Positions 48,184 to 57,638 are shown, numbered from the stretch's first letter. The stretch is 64,000 nt of DNA from CAVZZG01 sp963779685 (GCA_963779685.1 CAVZZG010000001.1:558001-622000), one strand, 5' to 3'. Notes: a model not told the origin generated them from the letters alone. Numbers and translations: made by a program.

Positions 48184-49578
48184 ATGCTCGTGTGCGCGGT
48201 GAGCCTCTTCGATCGCATCTGTTGGCGCGGTTCGAGTGGATACGACGGCGCGCGCCGCTCGCCGCAGTTCAATCGCGATGTCCCCGATCGCTACCCGGCC
48301 GGGATCCTTGTCGCCGAGAGTGTCGATGACTGCGTCGCTGCGGTCCGGTTCGCTCGCGCCCGCGGGCTGGTTGTCTCGGTTCGGGCCGGCGGCCACTCGT
48401 GGGGTTGCTGGGGTCTCCGTGAGCGGACGCTGCTCGTGGACGTCGGCGCGCTTAAGGAGCTCACCCTCCGGGACGACGGCATTGCGGTCGTGGGGCCGGG
48501 TGTGCGCGGCGGTACAGAACTGATGCCGTTCCTGGAAGACCGTGGCCGCTCCTTCCCCGGCGGCCACTGCCCGACGGTCGCGGTCAGCGGTTACCTGCTC
48601 AATGGAGGCCAGGGCTGGAACAGCCGCGTGTGGGGCTGGGCCTGCCAGAGCGTGGTCGCAATCGACGTCGTCACGGCCGGCGGTGAGGTCGTCCACGCGA
48701 GCGAGAGCGAGAACGCGGATCTCCTCTGGGCCGCGCGCGGCGCCGGACCCGGGTTCTTCGGCATCGTGGCGCGCTGGTACCTGCGGACATATCCGGCGCC
48801 ACAGCGGCCATCGCAGTCGATCGTCGTCTGGTCGATGGATCACCTCGACGACGTGCTGCGCTGGGCCCACGAGGTGCTGCCCGCGTGCGAACCGCCGTGC
48901 GAGCCAGCGTTCTTCTCCACCTGGGGCCCGTCATTGCCCTGGCCGGTCGGCGGTGGCCACGTGCTCATGCTCAACGCGACCGCGATGGTGGACTCCGCCG
49001 AGGAGGCCGAGCAGGCATTCGCTCCGCTCGCGGGCTGCCCGCTCCTCGACCGCGCCGCGTATGCAGAGTTCGGCGGCCCGACGACGCACGCCGAGGTGTA
49101 CGCTGAGCTCGCCATGCAGATGCCGGACGGCTTCTACTACGCCGCCGACTGTCTCTGGACCGACGCGGGACCGGATGACGTCCTCCCGCTGCTGCGGCCG
49201 GCGTTCACGGACTTGCCGACCGACCGTTCGTTCACGCTCTGGAACGGCTGGAATCCGCCGGAGCGGCCCGACATGGCCTTCTCGCTCGAGGGCAGGGTCT
49301 ACCTCGCGACGTACGCGATCTGGGACGACCCCGCGCTGAGCGACCGGTGTCACGACTTCGTCACCTCGACGTTCAAGGCGCTCGAGCCGATCGGCAAGGG
49401 CGCCTACATCGGCGACGCCGACCCGGTACGCCGACCCGACCGGTTCATGGCGCCCGAGAACTTCGCCCGCCTCCAAACCATGCGCGCTCGCCACGACCCG
49501 GACGGGCTGTTCGCGGGCTGGGAGGTCGCCGCCGGCGCCGTCGCGAACCAGCGGCCGGCCACCGCGTCTGATATGTAG
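48184..49578 (+). CDS. FAD-binding oxidoreductase, berberine-bridge-enzyme type
   Basis: 464 residues from ATG 48184. FAD_binding_4 domain with RAGGHSWGCWG (the His usually linked covalently to FAD) and GGHCPTVAVSGYLLNGGQG (the region holding the second, Cys, attachment in bicovalent members), and a BBE-type C-terminus (GDADPVRRPDRFMAPENFARL). It oxidises alcohols, sugars or alkaloid-like compounds; the substrate is unknown. A different short frame from ATG 48081 has a better ribosome site (GAGAGGAAAG), so a 5' frame error upstream is possible. Confidence 0.82.
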   Translation: MLVCAVSLFDRICWRGSSGYDGARRSPQFNRDVPDRYPAGILVAESVDDCVAAVRFARARGLVVSVRAGGHSWGCWGLRERTLLVDVGALKELTLRDDGIAVVGPGVRGGTELMPFLEDRGRSFPGGHCPTVAVSGYLLNGGQGWNSRVWGWACQSVVAIDVVTAGGEVVHASESENADLLWAARGAGPGFFGIVARWYLRTYPAPQRPSQSIVVWSMDHLDDVLRWAHEVLPACEPPCEPAFFSTWGPSLPWPVGGGHVLMLNATAMVDSAEEAEQAFAPLAGCPLLDRAAYAEFGGPTTHAEVYAELAMQMPDGFYYAADCLWTDAGPDDVLPLLRPAFTDLPTDRSFTLWNGWNPPERPDMAFSLEGRVYLATYAIWDDPALSDRCHDFVTSTFKALEPIGKGAYIGDADPVRRPDRFMAPENFARLQTMRARHDPDGLFAGWEVAAGAVANQRPATASDM

Positions 49579-49949
49579 CCGGCCGCGCCTCGGCCCTCCG
49601 GTCAAGGTTCCCAGGTGGGTACGTGTGGTGCGTCGTGTCACGCGCTCGCGATCGGGCTGAGCTCTTCGAACGCGAGGTGTGCGCTGCGAGTGCGTGTGTC
49701 TGCGGACGTGCGGGCAGCGCCCAAGCCGAAGACGCTGCGCCGGAGCGCGCATGCGCTCGAGCTGCGGTTCATGATGGGGTTCGAGAAGCGGCCCGGCCGA
49801 CGCCGGGTCCGCGAGCTCGTCGAGGTCTGATCTGCTTTCGTCGGGGCGGTCGGGCGTTCGCCCGATTCTCGCCCATGGCGTCGAAAGTCGACGTGACGGA
49901 CCGTGGATGGAAGTGGCAATCCGGGGGCGACATGTTCCGGATCGACCAC
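49579..49949. other. Gene-free interval carrying an orphan attachment-arm motif
   Basis: No convincing gene. At 49861-49875 it carries CGCCCGATTCTCGCC, identical to the left-arm motif of attachment copy 2, with further similarity just downstream (TCGAAA). No tRNA copy lies 136 bases further on. Confidence 0.5.
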
Positions 49950-50263
49950 CGCGGCAGCGGCCCGGTGGTCCTGCTGGCTGCCGCCGCGCGTGGGAACGTG
50001 CCCGGCCGCGATTTAGAAGGCGTCTCCGGCCTCGAATACCTCTTCGTGGTCTCCGCAGTTGAACGTGAGGCGCCTTTGGACACGTACCCCCAATGGGGAC
50101 ACGAGCACTTGTCGTCGGGCAGTCCCTTGAACGGCGGAGTCGCATCCATGTGTCGTCGCATGGTGAGGAACTGCATGGTGGTGTCTCCGAAATCCTCGCG
50201 ACGCTCTTCCACCGGGCCGTAGTCCTGGATGTGCGAGGCAGTCGTGCGCGAACTCTTCGGCAT
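49950..50263 (-). pseudogene. Cupin-domain protein, frameshifted and truncated
   Basis: ATG 50263 has AGAGGAG upstream and opens a conserved N-terminus (HIQDYGPVEERREDFGDTT, DATPPFKGLPDDKCSCPHWG). The frame then shifts near 50075 and continues as RLTFNCGDHEEVFEAGDAF before an in-frame stop near 50010, beyond which similarity is lost. It is a small cupin of the type often annotated as uncharacterised. The gap 50264-50500 has no gene. Confidence 0.6.
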
Positions 50264-50500
50264 CGTCCACTCCTCTTGGGGTTCGCGGGGGCGTAACGGG
50301 TTTGCCGCCGTCCCGGATGGCGCGGAAACCCGGCGGGAACGCCCGGGCGGGCGGTCAGCGTCGGCCGGGCGTTAGCAGCACAACGGAAACGGCTCAACTC
50401 CACCCTCGGTCGGTGATCCGGACCTCCGGGTGCTCTGGGTGTGGACACCCCGGCGTCCTCGGAGGCCCGGACATCGACCAACACGACTTGGCGGGAGGCG

Positions 50501-52036
50501 TCAGCCGGTGATCTCACCGACGACGCGGTTGGCGGACTCGAAGGCGCCCTGCATCCAGCCGCTCCAAACGGATGTGTGCTCGCCGCAGAAGTGGATGCGC
50601 CCTTCCGGCCGCTTGGAGACGGGGAACATCCATTCTTCGTCCTTGGCGAACCAGCCCCACGCGCCCTTCACGAACGGGTCGTCTTGCCAGATCTTCTCGA
50701 TTCCGCCCATGTACTGCTGATCGATCTCGGGGAAGAACTCGCGCACGATGCTCTTCACGTACCCGGTCCGGGCCGCGTAGGTGGCGCCGGATGCGGCGTA
50801 GTCCAGGCCCGTCTGGTTCTGCATGTAGGCCCCGATGATGGCGGTGTCGCCGTCCTGGACGTCGGTGTTGTGCCAGAGCCGGTCGATGCCGGTGTCAGTG
50901 CGTGCGATCTTCAGGCCGCCGATCCCGCGTGGCGTCCAGAACCGCGACCGTGTCTGCATGAAGTTGCGGCTCACCGGCATGTAGCGCAGGGTCCGGATGG
51001 TCGTGGCCTTGTCGTCCGGCAGTTTGGGGGAGATCTTGATGTCGCGCAGGACCGAGAACGGCAACGCGCAGACGACTACGTCGGCGTCGATGCTCGTGTT
51101 TCGCCCGCCGCTGGTGAAGGACACGCTCGCGCCGTCTGCGCCCTGACGGATAGCGGTCACGCGGCATCCGTACTTGACGATGCTGCCGAGCGCGGCGGTG
51201 AACGCCGCCGGCAGCTGGTCGTTGCCGCCTGCGATCGCAAACGTCTGCGACCAGCTGGCATCGACGATGTCCGCCGATAGCCAGTAGAGCGCGCCGTCGG
51301 AGTAGATCTCGCTGCCGTTGATCGCGCGGTTGAGCAGGAACGCGTCGTCGGAGGCTCCGTTGTCCTGCCAGTATTGGCGGTAGCTCTTCGGGATCAGGGC
51401 GACGGCGTTGGCGTTGTTGTACGGCCACGCCGCGGTGCGCGGATCACCCAGGTAGCCCGGGTTGGTCGGGTCGCTGATGATGTCGCCGCGGTCGTACTTC
51501 CAGCTGATCGAGTCGGCGCCGAGCGTGGCGTCCTCGCCAGTCAGGCCGGGAAGCACGCTGGTCGGCCACTGGGTGCCGTCCGTGTGCACGAACGATGGCC
51601 GACCCTTCAGGGCATAGAGCCCCTCGCCGCTAGTGAACTCGCGGAGCGACAGGCCGAACTGATTCACGTAGCCAAGGGTGTAGTAGTGCGAACTCGCGAT
51701 CCGTGTCGCGCCCAATTCGGCGTACTGGCCGTTCACGAAGCCGTCCCGCACGGAGCGGACGCGACCGCCCGTGCGCTGCTGTGCCTCGAGCACCGACACG
51801 ATCTTGTAGCCGCGATTGCGGAGCTCGTACGCCGCACAGAGCCCCGCTAGGCCACCGCCGAGCACGACCGCCCGCTTGCCGCCTGCCGCCGCCTGCGCCC
51901 GCGGCGCCCCGGCCGCAAGGCCGGCCAGACCGATGCCCGCACCCGCCGCGACCGCCGTCCCGAGAAAGCCACGCCGAGTCGTCCTCGCGTCAGCCTCCAC
52001 CGGGCCGACGTCGCCCACCTCTTCGTCCGACGACAT
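50501..52036 (-). CDS. Flavin monoamine oxidase family protein, Tat-exported
   Basis: 511 residues from ATG 52036 with GGAGG upstream. The twin-arginine signal TTRRGFLGTAVAAGAGIGLAG indicates folded export. FAD motif VVLGGGLAGLCAAYELRNRG, substrate-domain motifs, and a C-terminal FAD contact IHFCGEHTSVWSGWMQGAFESA are typical of amine/L-amino-acid oxidases. It probably deaminates an amine or amino acid outside the membrane, producing peroxide. It appears monocistronic. Confidence 0.88.
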   Translation of the reverse strand: MSSDEEVGDVGPVEADARTTRRGFLGTAVAAGAGIGLAGLAAGAPRAQAAAGGKRAVVLGGGLAGLCAAYELRNRGYKIVSVLEAQQRTGGRVRSVRDGFVNGQYAELGATRIASSHYYTLGYVNQFGLSLREFTSGEGLYALKGRPSFVHTDGTQWPTSVLPGLTGEDATLGADSISWKYDRGDIISDPTNPGYLGDPRTAAWPYNNANAVALIPKSYRQYWQDNGASDDAFLLNRAINGSEIYSDGALYWLSADIVDASWSQTFAIAGGNDQLPAAFTAALGSIVKYGCRVTAIRQGADGASVSFTSGGRNTSIDADVVVCALPFSVLRDIKISPKLPDDKATTIRTLRYMPVSRNFMQTRSRFWTPRGIGGLKIARTDTGIDRLWHNTDVQDGDTAIIGAYMQNQTGLDYAASGATYAARTGYVKSIVREFFPEIDQQYMGGIEKIWQDDPFVKGAWGWFAKDEEWMFPVSKRPEGRIHFCGEHTSVWSGWMQGAFESANRVVGEITG

Positions 52037-52240
52037 GGTGCCTCCAGATTGGGGTCCTCCGCGCATCCCGTCCCGCACGAAGCCGCCGGAGCATGCCAGG
52101 CCTCCGACATGGCGACCCCGGTAGATCAATCTGGACCAACCGTTCGATCGATCCACGATTGGGGTGTTGTCGGGTGCGCGAGAGGTCCGATCGCCCTGCT
52201 CCGGGCCGAGGCCTACCGGCAACTGACCGCGGCGGGCCGG

Positions 52241-52390
52241 TCACGCCAGGCATGATCGTCGCGAGGGGCCCGAACCCGCCGACCTGCGTCGCGCGGAGCC
52301 GCGCCCGTTGGCGCGGTAGCGGTACGCCCACCGCAGCGCGCCGTCGGCGCCGCGTGTGGGCTGCTTGAACACGTGGCCCTGCTGGATCAC
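52241..52390 (-). pseudogene. N-terminal remnant of a tyrosine-recombinase-type integrase
   Basis: GTG 52390 has a well-placed GGAGGG upstream and opens IQQGHVFKQ, then LRWAYRYRANGRGSA, which resembles the arm-DNA-binding start of actinobacterial phage-type integrases. After about 36 residues the frame breaks: a neighbouring frame reads TQVGGF, as would be expected next, and then similarity ends. No core or catalytic domain follows. It is the only integrase-like trace in the island. 52037-52240 and 52391-52479 hold no gene. Confidence 0.5.
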
Positions 52391-52479
52391 GCCGAACCCT
52401 CCGCGTCGGTATGGGTCAGCACTTGGCGCGGAGGGCGTCTCGGCGCCGGCCCGGTCGTTGTTCGGCGGCGCGGGAGCTC

Positions 52480-53343
52480 CTAGAGGAACTCGAGCGATCG
52501 CTTGACGAAGTCGTCGTGGAACTGGAAGACGCCGCCGTGGCCGGCGTCGGGGTAGAGCACGAGCTTGCTGTTCGGGAGTCGCTGGTCGAGGTCGACGGTG
52601 TTCTTGCTGGGAACCATCCTGTCGCTCTCGCCGTTCATCACGAGCACCGGCTGGTGGATGCTCGCGAGGTTCGCAGGCTTCATGCGGCCCCAGCGGTGGA
52701 TGGCCTTGAGCTGGGCGCGGAACGAGCGGACGGAGATAGCCGCGTCGCGGTCGTGCGTCCGCTCCTCGAGGCGCGCGAGGAAGTCCTTGCCGGCGCGGCG
52801 CCCGGTCGCCGTCCTGGTGAAGAAGAGGAACTGCTTGGGGTCCTGGCGGGTGATCAGTCCTCGGGCGATGTCGAGGTAGGAGATGCGGGTCACCTTGTCG
52901 ATGCCTTCGCCGCCGGCGGGGCCGGTGCCGGCGAGGATCAACTTGCGGACGAGCTTCGGCTCCTGCTGCGCGATGACCTGGGCGATCATGCCGCCCATCG
53001 AGAACCCGAAGAGGTCGACCTGCGCGAGGCCGAGGGCGCGGATGAAGGTGACGGCGTCCTTCGCCATCTGCTCGATCGTGGCCGGCGTCGACCCGGTGGA
53101 GGCCCCGACGCCGCGGTTGTCGAAGGTGATGACCCGATGCTGCGCGGCGATGCCGTCGACGACGCGGGGGTCCCAGTTGTCCAGGACGGCGGCGAGGTGG
53201 GTGAGGAAGACCACCGGCACGCCCGTGCTCGGGCCGAGCTCGCGGTAGGCGAACTCGATCTCGCCGCCGCGGATGGTCTTCGTGGGCGCGGTCGTCCACG
53301 TCGTGGGGGACTTCGTATCGGTCGGTGTCAGGACCTTGGTCAT
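52480..53343 (-). CDS. Alpha/beta hydrolase
   Basis: 287 residues from ATG 53343, with GAGGAGG upstream. Nucleophile elbow GFSMGGMIAQV, oxyanion region VFLTHLAAVLDNWDP and the terminal His in YPDAGHGGVFQF. Resembles esterase/lactonase/haloperoxidase-like enzymes. Divergent from tetR, with repeated operator-like sequences in its promoter region, so it is presumably induced together with the reductase at 54180. Confidence 0.87.
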   Translation of the reverse strand: MTKVLTPTDTKSPTTWTTAPTKTIRGGEIEFAYRELGPSTGVPVVFLTHLAAVLDNWDPRVVDGIAAQHRVITFDNRGVGASTGSTPATIEQMAKDAVTFIRALGLAQVDLFGFSMGGMIAQVIAQQEPKLVRKLILAGTGPAGGEGIDKVTRISYLDIARGLITRQDPKQFLFFTRTATGRRAGKDFLARLEERTHDRDAAISVRSFRAQLKAIHRWGRMKPANLASIHQPVLVMNGESDRMVPSKNTVDLDQRLPNSKLVLYPDAGHGGVFQFHDDFVKRSLEFL

Positions 53344-53380
53344 GCCTCGCCTCCTCGGAGAAGCTTCGTGGCAACTTTGA

Positions 53381-53554
53381 ATTACGAGCATAATATCAAA
53401 GGACGATCATAATGCAATCGTTGACTGCGAATTCGTGCCTGCCGAGCCATTCGGGGCCGCCGGTGGATCGTTCGGCCGATGATCGCCACCCCCGGCGCGA
53501 GGCAGGCCATCGTCGTTGGATTACGATCATGCTAAGATAGTACGAGCATAATTC
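53381..53554. promoter_or_regulatory. Four operator-like repeats between hydrolase and tetR genes
   Basis: Related sites: ATTACGAGCATAAT (53381-53394), GACGATCATAAT (53402-53413), ATTACGATCATGCTAA (53520-53535) and TACGAGCATAAT (53541-53552). The common core is ACGA(G/T)CAT flanked by A/T. One pair lies at each divergent gene, the usual layout for TetR autoregulation plus target control. Confidence 0.7.
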
Positions 53555-53592
53555 AATGGCAGGGCGAGTGCAGGTCGCCGGAGAGGGTCGCG

Positions 53593-54183
53593 ATGCGCTA
53601 CGGCAAGGATCAGAAGCAGCTCACGAGGCGACGCATCCTCGACGCGGCCGGACACCGCTTCAAGCACGATGGCATCGACGGTGCCGGCGTGGCCGCCGTG
53701 ATGTCCGACGCTGGCCTCACGAACGGCGCGTTCTACGCCCACTTCGCGTCGAAGGAAGACCTCGTCGCGGACGTCCTCTCCGACCAGCTGCGTGCCCAGC
53801 GACAGCACTTCGCCGCGCAGCCGCCGGATCGGGCGGGGCTGGAGACGATCATCCGCTCCTATCTCTCGCCGCAGCACCGCGACGAGTGTGCCGACGGCTG
53901 CGTGTCGGCGGCGCTGCTCGACGAGGTCGTGCGCCGCCCCGCCGCCACCCGGGAGGTCTTCACGGACGAACTGCTCGGCATCGCCGACGACATCGCCGCG
54001 CGCATGGCACCGACGAACGCCGAGGCGGCTCAAACGGACGCGCTCACACTGGTCGGGATGCTGATCGGCACCCTCCAGCTCGCCCGGGCGCTGAGCGACC
54101 GCGACGTTTCCGATCAGCTGCTCGAGCGCGGCGTGGAGACGGCCCTGCGCCTGCTCGACGAATCCGAGGCGAGCCGACCGTGA
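53593..54183 (+). CDS. TetR-family transcriptional regulator
   Basis: 196 residues. The helix-turn-helix lies at about 12-58 (RRRILDAAGHRFKHDGIDG, then NGAFYAHFASKEDL), resembling the AcrR-like groups with the NGAFYAHF recognition helix. The C-terminal ligand domain has paired Cys (DECADGC). It likely represses itself, the downstream reductase (start overlaps this stop, GTGA) and the divergent hydrolase through the four repeats at 53381-53554. Confidence 0.88.
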   Translation: MRYGKDQKQLTRRRILDAAGHRFKHDGIDGAGVAAVMSDAGLTNGAFYAHFASKEDLVADVLSDQLRAQRQHFAAQPPDRAGLETIIRSYLSPQHRDECADGCVSAALLDEVVRRPAATREVFTDELLGIADDIAARMAPTNAEAAQTDALTLVGMLIGTLQLARALSDRDVSDQLLERGVETALRLLDESEASRP

Positions 54184-55175
54184 AGGCCTACGTCGTCAGC
54201 AAGTACAAGAGCCCGCTGCAGGCCGGCGACGTCGCCGAGCCGACCGTCGGCGACCGCGATGTGCTCGTCGAAATCCACGCGGCCGGCGTCAACATGCTCG
54301 ACGCCAAGATCCGCGACGGAGAGTTCAAGCTCGTGCTTCCCTACAAGGCTCCGTTCACCCTCGGCCACGACCTCGCCGGCGTCGTCACCCGCATCGGCTC
54401 GGGCGTGACGCGCCACAGCGTCGGCGACGAGGTCTACGGCCGGCCCCGCGACCACCGCATCGGCACCTTCGCCGAGCGCATCTCCGTCCACGAGGACGAT
54501 CTCGCGACCAAGCCCGCGAGCCTCTCGATGGCCGAGGCCGCGTCGGTGCCGCTCGTGGCACTGACCGCCTGGCAGGCGCTGGTCGAGCGAGCGAACCTCG
54601 AGCCGGGCCAGAAGGTGCTCATCCACGCCGGCTCCGGCGGCGTCGGCACCTACGCGATCCAACTCGCCAAGCACCTCGGCGCCACGGTCGCCACCACCAC
54701 CGGCACCAGCAACGTCGAATGGGTCCGCGGCCTCGGCGCCGACTCCGCCATCGACTACCGCACCCAGGACTTCGAGACGCTCGTGCACGACTACGACCTC
54801 GTCCTCGACTCGCAGGGCAAAGACACGCTCGCGCGATCGCTCCGCGTCCTCAAGCCCGGAGGCACCGCCATCGGCATCGCCGGCCCACCCGACCCCGACT
54901 TCGCCCGCCAGCAACGACTCCGCCTGCCGCTGCGCCTGGCGATCGCGCTTCTCAGCCTGAAGACGCGGCGAGCCGCGCACCACCGCGGCGTGCGCTACTC
55001 GTTCCTGTTCATGCACCCCAGCGGCGCCCAGCTGGCCGAGATCACCAAACTCATCGACGCCGGCGTCCTGCGCCCCATCATCGACCGAGCCTATCCGTTC
55101 GCCGAGGCGCCGCAAGCCCTCGCCCACGTCGAACGCGGCCGCGCCAAAGGCAAGGTCGTGATCACGATGGTCTGA
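54180..55175 (+). CDS. NADP-dependent quinone oxidoreductase-like medium-chain dehydrogenase
   Basis: 331 residues from GTG 54180 inside the tetR stop. Zinc-free MDR: N-terminal GroES-like domain (GVNMLDAKIRDGEF, LGHDLAGVVTRIGSG), Rossmann motif HAGSGGVGTYAIQLAKHLGA, and C-terminal ERGRAKGKVVI typical of QOR/RTN4IP1-like enzymes. Reduces quinones or enones. Co-regulated with the TetR gene; with the divergent hydrolase it suggests detoxification of a reactive carbonyl or ester. Confidence 0.87.
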   Translation: MKAYVVSKYKSPLQAGDVAEPTVGDRDVLVEIHAAGVNMLDAKIRDGEFKLVLPYKAPFTLGHDLAGVVTRIGSGVTRHSVGDEVYGRPRDHRIGTFAERISVHEDDLATKPASLSMAEAASVPLVALTAWQALVERANLEPGQKVLIHAGSGGVGTYAIQLAKHLGATVATTTGTSNVEWVRGLGADSAIDYRTQDFETLVHDYDLVLDSQGKDTLARSLRVLKPGGTAIGIAGPPDPDFARQQRLRLPLRLAIALLSLKTRRAAHHRGVRYSFLFMHPSGAQLAEITKLIDAGVLRPIIDRAYPFAEAPQALAHVERGRAKGKVVITMV

Positions 55176-55270
55176 CGCGCTCGCTCGCCGAGACGACCGC
55201 CGTACCGCGCGGGCCGAGACATTCCTCCGGTACGAGGGGGTCGGGCTGGTCGTGCGCTCCAGATCCGCCC

Positions 55271-55601
55271 CGCCCGTTTCTCGCCCAAGCCGATGAGAAT
55301 CCCTGTGAACACACGGGGAGATACGTGGCTTATCGGGGGTGTTCTTCCTGCTAATCCGTCACTTCCGGTACTGACTGGTATTACGAGGTGGCACAGGGCG
55401 ACCAGGATGGTAAGGAGGGGGTCTGCGGTTCGAGTCCGCAAGAGGGCTTTCCCTGCAAATGGGCATATTCTGAGGGCGCGGAAGAGATGGCCAGCTGCGA
55501 TGCCTCGCCCATTCTGCGCCCTTGCGCCGTCAAGAAGGGCGTCGCGCTCGGCTTCCTGAGGCCCCTGGTCGACCCCGATCCCCCACTGTCGCCCACTGAC
55601 C
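55271..55601. repeat. Attachment-site copy 4: tRNA-Thr 3' half with both arms
   Basis: The core 55407-55448 is identical to the tRNA-Thr 3' half. Left arm: CGCCCGTTTCTCGCC at 55271 and CCTGCTAAT at 55347. Right arm: CCCTGCAAAT after the core, TCGCCCATTCTGCGCCC at 55505-55521 and CACTGTCGCCCACTGACC at 55584-55601. All offsets match copy 2 within a base. 55176-55270 has no gene. Confidence 0.85.
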
Positions 55602-55907
55602 ACTCCTGTGCATGCGAGGTGGTCGGAGTCCTAGGCCGGGTCTGTCCGTCCACCTTCGGTGGCTGCGTGTCAGCTGTGGGTGCGGAGATGGCGGTCGGCG
55701 GCGACGCAGGTATCGTCGGTGAAGCCGGTGCCGACGGCGTTCGCGGCGTTGGATCGGCGACGGACGGCGATCAACCCGACCAGCCGGCGGGCGATCCAGT
55801 ACAGGGCGGAAGCGGCCACGCTCCGATCGTGCCTTCGACCAGCGGCTGGCGTCGCACGGGGTTTCCGGCACCGGCAGGCTGTCGGCCGACCTCGGGAAGC
55901 GCTCGGC
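55602..55907. other. Gene-free interval after attachment copy 4
   Basis: No confident gene. A minus-strand frame (about 55680-55800) reads LYWIARRLVGLIAVRRRSNA, which looks coding but is too short to identify; it may be a relic. Confidence 0.3.
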
Positions 55908-56744
55908 CTACCAGGTCGATCCGGGGCGCCCGTCGAATCGCCACCAGACATGGGAGCACCACGCGCCGGCGGCGGTGTCGGCTGGATCGACATGTATCGG
56001 CGCTTCGATCCCGCCGAGCCGGGCGATCGCCTCGGTGCGCGTGTGGGCGCCGACCTTCGGAAAGGCGTTCTCGAGATGTGAGCGGATCGTGGCCGGGGAG
56101 ATGAACAGGCGCGCCGCGATCTCGCCGTTCGTGAGGCCGTCGCGGACGAGGTCGAGCACCTCGAGCTCGCGGGGCCTCAGACCGAAAGCGCGGTGGCGTT
56201 CCCTGACGGCGTCGGCCTGTGCGATCGGCCGTAGGAGCCAGGGACGGACGAGCTTGAGGAGGGTTCGCTCGCGCTCACCGAACGTCCGCCCCGCGTCGTC
56301 GGCGAGTTCGATTATGAGAGAGCGTCGGAACGGGGCGCCGCCGCCCGAGAGGAAGACCCTCGCCGCGGGCTCGATGTGCGTCTCGCGGCACCATTCGTTG
56401 TAGAGCGCCGTCCGCCGCCAGGTGCGCTGGCTCGGCGCGTCGCAGGCGAGGAAGACGCCGTCCGCCGGTGCCGGTGTAGTCAGAACATGCTCGTGCCGGT
56501 GTGCTTCCAGGATCGCCTCCAGCGCGTCGCTGTGGCCGGTGAAGGGCCGTGTCCCGACCTCGACCTCGACCGTATCGCCCGGGCCCCCGGCCGGGCGGCC
56601 CAAGTAGCTGACCCAATCCGCTCCGAGCAACTCGCAGAGCGCGGCCAGCCCTGAGGGTGCGAATGCGCGCCGGCGAGGGTCGTACTCGAGTCCCTCGACG
56701 ACATCGAGGAGCTTGCGGACGTCGCGCGTCGCGACTGCCTTCAT
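55908..56744 (-). CDS. LuxR-family transcriptional regulator
   Basis: 278 residues. The first 190 form an uncharacterised sensory region (LAALCELLGADWVSYLGRP, then LSGGGAPFRRSLIIELADDA), followed by a LuxR helix-turn-helix (FGLRPRELEVLDLVRDGLTNGEIAARLFISPATIRSHLENAF). The domain is followed by an unusual roughly 30-residue tail (AWCSHVWWRFDG) that may be an artefact of a lost stop. It is divergent from the secreted protein at 57002 and may regulate it and the SMP-30 lipoprotein. Confidence 0.82.
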   Translation of the reverse strand: MKAVATRDVRKLLDVVEGLEYDPRRRAFAPSGLAALCELLGADWVSYLGRPAGGPGDTVEVEVGTRPFTGHSDALEAILEAHRHEHVLTTPAPADGVFLACDAPSQRTWRRTALYNEWCRETHIEPAARVFLSGGGAPFRRSLIIELADDAGRTFGERERTLLKLVRPWLLRPIAQADAVRERHRAFGLRPRELEVLDLVRDGLTNGEIAARLFISPATIRSHLENAFPKVGAHTRTEAIARLGGIEAPIHVDPADTAAGAWCSHVWWRFDGRPGSTW

Positions 56745-57001
56745 TCACCGATTCTAGACCTCCCACTGCACGCCGACGGTGAAAGATCCGACGAATGTCG
56801 GATTGTGCCGATGGCGCGCCGGCGGCATCCTGAGGACGCGGAATCGAATCGGGAGATCGTCCCGACGCCGCCGGGGCCGGGGAGCCATCCTCCCCCTGCG
56901 TCGGCGGGGCGTTGCGACCCCTGGGGAGACTTCGGTGTCCGCGAATGGAGCGACTGCCTCGCCCAATCGGTGCGGGCGCTCCGCAATCAGAGGAGAGAGA
57001 C

Positions 57002-57577
57002 ATGCAGAAGATCGATCGGAGGGTCCATTCCAACCGGAGGCGGCGACTGGTCTTCGCGCTGCTGGTGGGCGCTTCGGCGCTCTCCATCGCTCTCGACTCG
57101 GGGGTGGCCTCGGCCCGGGCCGGCCGGCATCACCGGAGTGCTGATGCGACATTCACGAAGTGGATTGTCAAGCCGCCTGCTGATCCTTCGACCGCGGCTG
57201 GTGTGCTGATGGCTGGTGTGGTCGGCGGTGATGTCGGGCCGGGCCGGTATGCGGGTGAGGTCCTGGGCGACGACACCACCTCCAAGCCTGGCTTCTGGCT
57301 GCTCCATGCCCGGTATGAGTTCTACGGCTCCCGGCACTCGTTCGTCGCGGATCTCCACATCACCGAGAACGACACGATCACTCCGATCACCGCCACCATC
57401 CGCGGCGTCGTCACGAGCGGATGGCTGCGGGGCGCGCGGGTGACCGGCCAGTACCGGCGGTGGGACTCGTGCCCGATTCCGACGCCCGGGAACGTTGTCG
57501 GCACCACCTGCTATGAAGGCAAGCTGCACCTTCAGTCCGGAGACAGGGAGCTTGCGCGCCACCGCGCGGCCGGCTGA
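57002..57577 (+). CDS. Secreted protein of unknown function
   Basis: 191 residues from ATG 57002, with AGAGGAGAG upstream. Arg-rich N-region and signal peptide (LVFALLVGASALSIALDSGVASA), then a beta-rich domain with two Cys (SCPIPTP, GTTCYEGK) likely forming a disulfide. I do not recognise the family. It precedes the SMP-30 lipoprotein by 61 bases and may share its promoter. Confidence 0.65.
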   Translation: MQKIDRRVHSNRRRRLVFALLVGASALSIALDSGVASARAGRHHRSADATFTKWIVKPPADPSTAAGVLMAGVVGGDVGPGRYAGEVLGDDTTSKPGFWLLHARYEFYGSRHSFVADLHITENDTITPITATIRGVVTSGWLRGARVTGQYRRWDSCPIPTPGNVVGTTCYEGKLHLQSGDRELARHRAAG

Positions 57578-57638
57578 TCCGGGGTTACTCCGGCATTTCA
57601 CCGACTGCCTCGTTTCCCCATGCCCGGGAGGTGACACG

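Noticed and set aside
48081..48329. Short frame starting METNTSPYPLQL with a good ribosome site
   Set aside because: It overlaps the FAD oxidoreductase in another frame and matches nothing I know; it may reflect a frame error, so it is noted under that gene instead of being called.
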